The notes under the pieces are model-generated. The model did not search any database. It was not told the origin of the DNA and saw nothing but the letters and a program-made list of their open reading frames with translations. A program made the translations under genes and the position numbers. This document shows positions 6,265-11,210 of a stretch of DNA of 11,210 nucleotides, piece after piece. Positions within the stretch are counted from its first letter, which is position 1; every line of letters begins with the position of its first letter. The DNA is from Bacteroidales bacterium (GTDB lineage Bacteria > Bacteroidota > Bacteroidia > Bacteroidales > VadinHA17), in assembly GCA_016936695.1 (NCBI GenBank), contig JAFGXK010000083.1, forward strand, positions 1 to 11,210, read 5' to 3'.

Positions 6265-7356
6265 ATGAAAAGGATCTATCTGGTTATTCTCCTCATGGTA
6301 AGTCTGACAGCAACCCTGTCAGCCCAGGTTGACTCGCTCGACGCTAACTTTGCAGTCAGTGACACCCAGGATGTAAAGGTCACTCTCTTTGATACAGATG
6401 ACCTGCTCGAGATATCCCTGAAATTTGACATTAAAACATATAAAAGGTATAAATCAGATACTCTTTATCTGCCTGCGGTCCTTACTTATCACCTGAGCGA
6501 AACAGACTCGGTGGTCAAGAACTTAAAGGTCAGGGCACGCGGTAATATACGCCGGACAGCAATCTGCGATTTTCCTCCCATGATGCTTAATTTCAAGGTG
6601 ACGGATTCAGTTGATTCGGAATTTTCAGGGATAAACAAACTCAAGATTGTACCCTATTGCAAGTCCGGCTTCGAACAATACATACTGAAGGAATACCTTG
6701 CCTACAAGCTTTTCAATGTTGTAACCGATCACAGTCTGAAAGTAAGGCTGTTCAGGATTACTTACCTGAACACAGAAAAGGAAAAGAAACCCCTTACCCA
6801 GTACGGTTTTGCTATAGAGCCTGTAGAAGTATTTGAACGAAGGACATCAACAGTGGAGGTTGAAAGGAAAATGACTCAGAGAGAGATCAGACAGGATATG
6901 CTCGACCGGGTAGCCGTTTTTAACTACATGATAGGTAACACCGACTGGTCGGTTCCTATCCACCATAATGTCATCCTCCTTCAGGAAAGGGAAAACCCGC
7001 GGCCAAATGACAATCTCATTGTGGCATATGATTTTGATTATTCAGGTTTGGTAAACGCCAATTACGCTGTTCCCTTTACCGACCTTCCCATCGAACATGT
7101 CAGGCAACGTTTGTATATGGCAGTTTGCCGGAGCGAAGACCGGTTTATCGAAATATTGAACGAGTTTGCTGAAAAAAAGGATGAGTTCTACAGTGTGGTC
7201 AGCTCATACCCATATCTGCCTGAAAAAACAAAAGTGGGTATAATAAGGTATCTCGACGAATTCTTCAACGGAATAGACAAGCGGAATAGCCTCGCCAAAA
7301 GACTTCGTAACGATTGTCTGTGGTTCGAAAGCCAGTCGAACCTGAGGGTTAAATAG
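6265..7356 (+). CDS. Exported protein of unknown function with a CotH/kinase-like layout
   Basis: I do not recognise a named family with certainty. From the ATG at 6265 the protein has 363 residues. It opens with a clear signal peptide (MKR, a hydrophobic core to about residue 18, LSA before Q21), which is why this start is preferred over an upstream TTG at 6235. The order of conserved-looking blocks recalls the CotH spore-coat kinase-like superfamily: VRARGN (89-94), KLKIVPY with a following helix (125-147), GFAIEPVEVF (181-190), DRVAVFNYMIGNTDWSVPIHHN (a 22-residue block, 214-235), then YDFDYSG (255-261). The His/Asn and DFD positions would match catalytic-loop and metal-binding residues. 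Strong basic and acidic patches occur throughout, with no membrane segment beyond the signal. It has its own promoter with an operator-like site. The CotH link is an inference from motif order, not proof of activity. Confidence 0.75.
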   Translation: MKRIYLVILLMVSLTATLSAQVDSLDANFAVSDTQDVKVTLFDTDDLLEISLKFDIKTYKRYKSDTLYLPAVLTYHLSETDSVVKNLKVRARGNIRRTAICDFPPMMLNFKVTDSVDSEFSGINKLKIVPYCKSGFEQYILKEYLAYKLFNVVTDHSLKVRLFRITYLNTEKEKKPLTQYGFAIEPVEVFERRTSTVEVERKMTQREIRQDMLDRVAVFNYMIGNTDWSVPIHHNVILLQERENPRPNDNLIVAYDFDYSGLVNANYAVPFTDLPIEHVRQRLYMAVCRSEDRFIEILNEFAEKKDEFYSVVSSYPYLPEKTKVGIIRYLDEFFNGIDKRNSLAKRLRNDCLWFESQSNLRVK

Positions 7357-7366
7357 AAAGTTTGCT

Positions 7367-7374
7367 TACCTTTG
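7367..7374 (+). promoter_or_regulatory. Possible -7 element for the HAD phosphatase-mnmD pair
   Basis: TACCTTTG matches TAnnTTTG and lies 20 bases before the ATG at 7395, so the leader would be only about 10-15 bases. No TTG is seen at the expected -33 distance. Confidence 0.45.
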
Positions 7375-7394
7375 CCCCTTAATTTTTTCAGCTT

Positions 7395-7994
7395 ATGAAG
7401 TATGACATCCAACCCGGGGTGAAGGGATTGATTTTTGACCTCGACGGAACTCTTGCCGATACAATGCCCTATCATTTTCAAGGATGGCAGGTGGCTTGCA
7501 AAAAATATGGAGCCAGAATCGATACCGCATTTCTCCGGCTGCACACCGGAAGTCCGGGATGGCTGATTGCAACGGAGATTATTAAGAACAGCGGACTGGA
7601 GGGAAAGGTTTCAGTCGAACAGATAGTCAATGAAAAGCTTGACCAGTTCTTCAGGGTCCAGCATAATGTAAAGGAAATCGTACCAGTTGCTGATATTGTG
7701 AGAAAATATCATGGCAAAATTCCAATGGCTGTTGGAACCGGCGGTCACAGGGAAGCGGTTGAGAGAACCCTTACTATAACCGGCCTCAGGAAATATTTCG
7801 ATATCATAATAACGGCCAACGATGTAGGCAACTTCAAGCCTCACCCCGAGACCTTCCTCAAATGTGCGGAAATGATGAAGGTTGAACCAGCTGATGTTGA
7901 AGTATTCGAAGATGGTGATCTTGGACTTGAGGCTGCCCGGATGGCCGGGATGATAGCTACCGATGTGCGTGCGTGGTATGATTCAAACTGGTGA
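7395..7994 (+). CDS. HAD-superfamily phosphatase/phosphomutase (beta-phosphoglucomutase-like, YqaB type)
   Basis: The 199-residue protein is a subfamily-I haloacid dehalogenase hydrolase. Motif I is FDLDGTLADT, with nucleophile D15 and acid/base D17. It is followed by P25 and H27, the DxxPxH arrangement typical of beta-phosphoglucomutase and fructose-1-phosphatase (YqaB) relatives. A small alpha-helical cap (residues about 25-95) carries substrate specificity. Motif II is T115 in AVGTGG, motif III K148 in FKPHPE, and motif IV E172-D173 in FEDGDLGLEAA. It therefore probably removes or moves a phosphate on a small sugar phosphate, and the exact substrate cannot be read from sequence. It is cytoplasmic, with no signal peptide. 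Its stop codon overlaps the start of mnmD (TGATG), so the two are translationally coupled. Confidence 0.9.
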   Translation: MKYDIQPGVKGLIFDLDGTLADTMPYHFQGWQVACKKYGARIDTAFLRLHTGSPGWLIATEIIKNSGLEGKVSVEQIVNEKLDQFFRVQHNVKEIVPVADIVRKYHGKIPMAVGTGGHREAVERTLTITGLRKYFDIIITANDVGNFKPHPETFLKCAEMMKVEPADVEVFEDGDLGLEAARMAGMIATDVRAWYDSNW

Positions 7995-8650
7995 TGACTG
8001 AGATAATTCTGACCGAGGACGGCTCCCACACTCTTTTTGTCCCTGAACTTTCAGAACATTATCACTCAATCCATGGAGCTGTTCAGGAATCACAATTCAT
8101 CTTTATCAACAACTGCCTAAAGCATACAAATTTAAATCCTGTCAGTATTTTCGAGGTTGGTTTCGGAACCGGACTGAATGCCTACCTGACCGCTATAGAA
8201 GCATCGTCAGCGAACAGGAAAATTTACTACACCTCTATTGAAAAATATCCTCTCTCATCTGAAATAACAGGAAGACTTAACTATTCCGGGTTATTTCCCG
8301 GTGCAGAAGCCCGATTATTCAGCCTTATTCATTCCTGTCCATGGAACACCCCGGTCGAAATTACCAGAACATTTACCCTCACCAAGATTGAAGGTGATCT
8401 GACAAAAATAGCCCCTGAAGGACGCTATGACCTGATATATTTCGATGCCTTCGGTCCGGAAAAACAGCCGGAAATGTGGACCGGCGAGGTATTTGAGAAA
8501 ATTGCCGCTATAACCGATACCGGAGGCGTTTTTGTAACGTACTCGGCAAAGGGAAGCGTTCAGAGGTCGCTGAAAAAAGCCGGTTTCGTTGTATCTCTCC
8601 TGCCAGGCCCTCCCGGGAAAAGGCAGATCATCCGTGCGGTAAAAATTTGA
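7994..8650 (+). CDS. mnmD: tRNA 5-methylaminomethyl-2-thiouridine(34) methyltransferase, single-domain MnmD
   Basis: MnmD adds the last methyl group from S-adenosylmethionine to make mnm5(s2)U at the wobble position of certain tRNAs. The 218-residue protein shows HYHSIHGAVQES (22-33), the SAM-binding motif FEVGFGTGLNA (53-63), the catalytic-site motif YFDAFGPEKQPEMW (149-162), VTYSAKGSVQRSL (181-193), and PGPPGKRQI (204-212) near the end. All are hallmarks of the methyltransferase half of MnmC. The FAD-dependent oxidase half of bifunctional MnmC is absent, so this is the stand-alone form known in several phyla. ATG at 7994 is preferred over the GTG at 7991 because it gives the usual one-base TGATG overlap with the upstream phosphatase gene. 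The two genes form a small operon, although no functional link is known. Confidence 0.92.
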   Translation: MTEIILTEDGSHTLFVPELSEHYHSIHGAVQESQFIFINNCLKHTNLNPVSIFEVGFGTGLNAYLTAIEASSANRKIYYTSIEKYPLSSEITGRLNYSGLFPGAEARLFSLIHSCPWNTPVEITRTFTLTKIEGDLTKIAPEGRYDLIYFDAFGPEKQPEMWTGEVFEKIAAITDTGGVFVTYSAKGSVQRSLKKAGFVVSLLPGPPGKRQIIRAVKI

Positions 8651-8691
8651 AAAATTATATTATCCGGTCTTTTTTCCTGAGGCCAAAGTAT

Positions 8692-8699
8692 TATCTTTG
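8692..8699 (+). promoter_or_regulatory. Possible -7 element for the FKBP-cyclophilin-DUF3127 operon
   Basis: TATCTTTG matches TAnnTTTG and lies 30 bases before the ATG at 8730. The -33 region is T-rich but has no exact TTG. Position and match support a promoter for the three-gene operon. Confidence 0.5.
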
Positions 8700-8729
8700 C
8701 CAAAATTTATAAATTAAAATCGATATCAA

Positions 8730-9443
8730 ATGAAAATCAAGGGATTAATTGTTCTTACAAGTGTCGTTGCCCTCATGCTTGGCTCATGTGCAAAGCAGTC
8801 AATATCAAATGCCAAAATAAAAACCAGTGAGGACTCGCTTTCATATGCCTTCGGGATCATCAATTTCAATGCTCTGCAGGCTGATTCGCTCCAGTTGAAT
8901 CCAAAAATTGTGGCCAAAGCAATGTTTGACGGCGAAAATGGAAAGCCTGAAATGACCGATGAAATTGCAAGGGGCGTCATTATGTCGTATGTAACCGGCC
9001 GTCAGGCTGAGATGGCAGAAAGACAGGCTGAACAGGACAAAATTCAATACAAGGACTATATAGCCGAGAACGAGGCATTCCTGGCAAAAAACAAGGAAAA
9101 AGCAGGCGTCACAGTTACACCGAGCGGACTTCAGTATGAGGTTATCACAATGGGAACCGGAAACAAGCCGACAATCAACAGTACAGTTAAAGTGCATTAT
9201 GTCGGAACTCTTATGGACGGTACAGAATTTGACTCTTCAGTAGATGGCGAACCGGCTCAGTTCCCTCTGGCAGGCGTTATTTCTGGCTGGACAGAGGCTC
9301 TTCAGCTTATGCCCGAAGGCTCAAAATTCAGGATTTTCCTTCCTCAGGACCTGGCCTACGGTTCAAATCCTCCCCCCGGAGGAGTCATTAAGCCTTTCTC
9401 AACTCTTATTTTCGAAGTTGAACTTCTTGACATAGTTCAATAG
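8730..9443 (+). CDS. FKBP-type peptidyl-prolyl isomerase lipoprotein (FkpA/Mip-like)
   Basis: The 237-residue protein catalyses cis-trans isomerisation of proline bonds during folding of exported proteins. It starts with a lipoprotein signal: MKIK, a hydrophobic core, then lipobox LGSC with C20 as the lipidated residue. Residues about 28-125 form the helical FKBP N-terminal domain used for dimerisation and chaperone activity in FkpA and Mip, including a charged helix near 90-125. The FKBP catalytic domain spans about 130-237, with the expected pocket residues Y157 (VHYVGT), F167-D168 (TEFDSS), V183-I184, W187 (GWTEAL) and Y210 (AYGSNPPPGG). It is the first gene of an operon; the cyclophilin gene starts one base after its stop. 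The lipid anchor places it at the periplasmic side of a membrane or on the outer membrane. Confidence 0.95.
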   Translation: MKIKGLIVLTSVVALMLGSCAKQSISNAKIKTSEDSLSYAFGIINFNALQADSLQLNPKIVAKAMFDGENGKPEMTDEIARGVIMSYVTGRQAEMAERQAEQDKIQYKDYIAENEAFLAKNKEKAGVTVTPSGLQYEVITMGTGNKPTINSTVKVHYVGTLMDGTEFDSSVDGEPAQFPLAGVISGWTEALQLMPEGSKFRIFLPQDLAYGSNPPPGGVIKPFSTLIFEVELLDIVQ

Positions 9444-9444
9444 T

Positions 9445-9903
9445 ATGAGGACAGCAGAAATCAATACACCAAAAGGCATCATGAAGGTAAGCTTCTATGA
9501 GGATGATGCCCCCGGTACCGTAGAGAACTTTGTTAAACTTGCAGGAGAAGGATTCTATGACGGACTTGCTTTTCACAGGGTCATCCCCGACTTTGTCATC
9601 CAGGGCGGTTGCCCCTTCTCAAAGGACATGAGCGATCCCAGGGTAGGAACCGGCGGTCCAGGATACAAGATCCCCTGCGAGCTTTCAGGTGGAAACCAGT
9701 ATCATGACAAGGGTGTACTGTCAATGGCCCATGCCGGAAGAAACACAGGCGGCTCCCAGTTCTTTATCTGTCACAGCAGAACCAACACCAGTCACCTCGA
9801 CGGCCAGCATACATGCTTTGGAAAAGTGTTTGAAGGCCTTGATGTCATAGATAAAATTCGTCAGGGTGACCGTATCGATAAAATAACAATTAACGAAGAA
9901 TAA
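9445..9903 (+). CDS. Cyclophilin-type peptidyl-prolyl cis-trans isomerase
   Basis: This 152-residue single-domain cyclophilin isomerises prolyl peptide bonds. The catalytic arginine is R45 in FHRVIPDFVIQGG (43-55), with Q53 close by. GSQFFI at 103-108 and HLDGQHTCFGKV at 117-128 complete the active-site groove. At the position of the cyclosporin-contacting tryptophan of human CypA there is a histidine (H117), as in many bacterial forms, suggesting low drug sensitivity but normal catalysis. No signal peptide is present, so it should be cytoplasmic, unlike the lipoprotein FKBP just upstream. It starts one base after the FKBP stop and ends one base before the next ATG, so all three genes are almost certainly one transcript with coupled translation. 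Confidence 0.95.
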   Translation: MRTAEINTPKGIMKVSFYEDDAPGTVENFVKLAGEGFYDGLAFHRVIPDFVIQGGCPFSKDMSDPRVGTGGPGYKIPCELSGGNQYHDKGVLSMAHAGRNTGGSQFFICHSRTNTSHLDGQHTCFGKVFEGLDVIDKIRQGDRIDKITINEE

Positions 9904-9904
9904 T

Positions 9905-10285
9905 ATGTCATTCGAGATCACAGGCAGGATAGTTGAAATAATGCCAGTAAACCAGGTAAGCGACAAGTTCAGAAAACGTGAATTTGTTATCGAGAAAAAG
10001 GAAACCGGCGGATCTGCTGTTTTCATCGATTATATAAAATTCCAGCTGGTACAGGACAAATGCGACATTATCAATGAATCATTTCTGAATGAGGAGGTAA
10101 AAATATCCTTTAACCTCAAGGGAAACAGATGGGAACGCGATGGACGCGTTAATTACTTTACAAACCTTGATGCCTGGAAAATTGAAAAGGCATCGGGACC
10201 TGTCAGGAATGAAATGCCGGATTCCGGCCAGCCACTGGAGGATTCACCGCCGGAAATCGATGAACTAAGTGATCTCCCATTCTGA
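9905..10285 (+). CDS. DUF3127 family protein with an SSB-like acidic C-terminal tail
   Basis: This 126-residue protein matches what I know of DUF3127, a family without an assigned function that is common in Bacteroidota. Residues 1-94 look like a small beta-barrel: alternating strands from SFEITGRIVEIMPV through the hydrophobic middle to NYFTNLDAWKIE, with GNRWERDGR as a loop. A flexible, proline- and acid-rich segment (95-117) follows, then the ending DELSDLPF. That end resembles the acidic tail of bacterial SSB, which finishes in DDIPF and docks DNA repair proteins. An OB-fold nucleic-acid-binding protein is a reasonable guess, but no binding residues can be proved here. It is the last gene of the isomerase operon, one base after the cyclophilin stop, and is cytoplasmic. 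Confidence 0.8.
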   Translation: MSFEITGRIVEIMPVNQVSDKFRKREFVIEKKETGGSAVFIDYIKFQLVQDKCDIINESFLNEEVKISFNLKGNRWERDGRVNYFTNLDAWKIEKASGPVRNEMPDSGQPLEDSPPEIDELSDLPF

Positions 10286-10297
10286 AAAAACATAAAC

Positions 10298-10326
10298 ACT
10301 GAACTAACCCTACAGTCTTTTTTTTT
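10298..10326 (+). terminator. Possible weak intrinsic terminator after the three-gene operon
   Basis: ACTG (10298-10301) pairs with CAGT (10313-10316) around an 11-base loop, and a run of nine T's follows at 10318-10326. The T-run and position, 13 bases after the stop, suit a terminator, but the stem is short and AT-poor support is limited. Confidence 0.4.
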
Positions 10327-10351
10327 GATATTTATGTTATCTTAGATGATG

Positions 10352-10390
10352 CAGCCTGTATTCTTTTGCCTGCACATAACAAACAGGCTG
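10352..10390. repeat. 8-base perfect inverted repeat upstream of the YncE-like gene
   Basis: CAGCCTGT (10352-10359) and ACAGGCTG (10383-10390) are exact reverse complements around a 23-base spacer, 31 bases before the ATG at 10421. In the spacer, TATTCTTTTG resembles a -7 element with two extra bases. The repeat could be an operator flanking the promoter or a hairpin in the leader. Confidence 0.45.
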
Positions 10391-10420
10391 ATTGACAAAT
10401 AACCTAATAAATCAGATCTC

Positions 10421-11210
10421 ATGAGATATTTATTTACCCTTTGTCTGGTGCTCCTGTTTTCCACGGCAGGCGCTCAGGTCACCCTCGAGACCGAAGTCAC
10501 AACAGACCTCGACAGGGTTCAGCTTCCCTATAACAGGCTCGTTCATTCGGCCGGACAGCAGATATTCTTCGGGGACGACGGGCTGGAAAACCATGCAATG
10601 GATGTTGCCTTATCTCCTGATAATCACTGGGCTGCTGTGATGGAAAGAACAAGCATTGTTTTTATTGATACCCGGTCCGATGAAGTAAGGTTTGTTCTCA
10701 AGAACAATTTTCACCCCCTGCTGAGAGGAGCCAACAACACTTATTCCGGAATCCAATGGTTCAACCACAACGGCAAAACGGAAGTCTTCTGGAGCGTCGT
10801 CAACAGGGAGGACCGGTCGTTTGTGGCATCGGCCACGTGGGACGGTACAGTAGCTGAATTTTCAAATCTTATTGAATATCAGAGCGATGGTATTGCCGAC
10901 ATGGCCCTTCCTAACGAAATCCTTTTAAACAGGGAGTCGGAAAGCTATTACCTTTATGTGGTTCTTAACGGCAATAATAAAGTTATAAAGCAGGATCTCA
11001 CAACAGGCGATACTATATGGGTTGCCGAAGCGGGTGTTGCACCCTATGGCATTGCCATGGCTGCGGGCAAACTCTATGTAACAAACTGGGCAGGACGGAC
11101 TCCCCTTCCCGGCGATACTGAGGTTGCAGGCGTTCCGTGGGGAGTAGCCCGGGTAAATAATAATGCAGGGGGAAGTACCAGAGAAGGCAGCATAACCATT
11201 CTTGATTCGA
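10421..11210 (+). CDS. Exported YncE-like beta-propeller protein, probably fused to a phosphoesterase (partial, cut by window end)
   Basis: The visible 263 residues begin with a signal peptide (MRYLFTLCLVLLFSTAGA before Q19), so the protein is exported. Propeller-like blades follow, with repeated patterns of SPD plus an aromatic, such as ALSPDNHWAAVM (63-74), IVFIDTRSDEV (79-89), LYVVLNGNNKVIKQDL (178-193) and APYGIAMAAGKLYVTNWAGR (207-226). The last piece and the GSITILDS at the window edge match the N-terminal propeller of Bacteroidota proteins in which a YncE-like domain is joined to an alkaline-phosphatase-like phosphoesterase domain. The frame is open to the last base, so the second domain cannot be seen, and a plain YncE/YVTN propeller protein is the alternative. 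It is preceded by a terminator-like site and an inverted repeat, so it is probably transcribed separately. Confidence 0.8.
   Translation, partial: MRYLFTLCLVLLFSTAGAQVTLETEVTTDLDRVQLPYNRLVHSAGQQIFFGDDGLENHAMDVALSPDNHWAAVMERTSIVFIDTRSDEVRFVLKNNFHPLLRGANNTYSGIQWFNHNGKTEVFWSVVNREDRSFVASATWDGTVAEFSNLIEYQSDGIADMALPNEILLNRESESYYLYVVLNGNNKVIKQDLTTGDTIWVAEAGVAPYGIAMAAGKLYVTNWAGRTPLPGDTEVAGVPWGVARVNNNAGGSTREGSITILDS

Noticed and set aside
7188..7544. 118-codon open frame on the minus strand
   Set aside because: It runs antisense across the end of the exported protein gene and the start of the phosphatase gene, both well supported. Its protein has no recognisable domain.
10392..10420. TTGACA-like -35 box before the YncE-like gene
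   Set aside because: No TATAAT-like box is found about 17 bp downstream, and the organism appears to use Bacteroidota-type promoters.
1..11210. Defence island, prophage, insertion sequence or CRISPR array
   Set aside because: All complete genes but one belong to recognised housekeeping, folding or metabolic families. No transposase, integrase, tRNA-linked attachment site or spaced repeat array was seen.

Overview
The window looks like a chromosomal segment from an anaerobic or fermentative member of the Bacteroidota, most likely order Bacteroidales. This rests on several signs: promoter elements of the Bacteroidota type (TAnnTTTG near -7, with TTG about 19 bp upstream in the best cases), starts preceded by A/T-rich sequence rather than Shine-Dalgarno sites, and gene types common in that phylum (a secreted C1B peptidase, a DUF3127 protein, a stand-alone MnmD, and a YncE-like secreted propeller protein). 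The window holds twelve protein-coding genes. Ten are complete and two are cut by the window edges. No RNA gene, insertion sequence, CRISPR array or phage gene was recognised.

Layout. Positions 1-2227 (minus strand) carry a three-gene operon for a NAD(H)-linked, multi-iron-sulfur enzyme: NuoE-like, NuoF-like, then the N-terminal part of a subunit that resembles the electron-transfer domain of NAD(P)-linked [FeFe] hydrogenases. A 449-base AT-rich gap (2228-2676) separates it from rightward genes. These are a secreted papain-like C1B aminopeptidase (2677-3912) and a single-chain transketolase (3974-6013) whose promoter starts inside the peptidase stop codon. Next comes a 251-base regulatory gap with a well-formed promoter and two tandem palindromes in its spacer. 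It precedes an exported protein of unknown function with a CotH/kinase-like layout (6265-7356).

A HAD phosphatase overlaps the start of the tRNA wobble-uridine methyltransferase MnmD (7395-8650). A tight three-gene operon follows (8730-10285), with 1-nt gaps: an FKBP-type prolyl isomerase lipoprotein, a cyclophilin, and a DUF3127 protein whose last residues resemble the protein-docking tail of single-strand DNA-binding protein (SSB). The last gene (10421 to the edge) is the start of an exported YncE-like beta-propeller protein, probably fused to a phosphoesterase domain beyond the window.

Functionally this is mostly housekeeping and fermentation: redox disposal (hydrogenase), pentose-phosphate metabolism (transketolase), peptide breakdown and protein folding outside the cytoplasm, and tRNA modification. 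I see no convincing new defence or mobile system. The most unusual items are the operator-like tandem palindromes at 6144-6162, the stripped-down NuoF-like subunit, the kinase-like exported protein, and the SSB-like tail of the DUF3127 protein.
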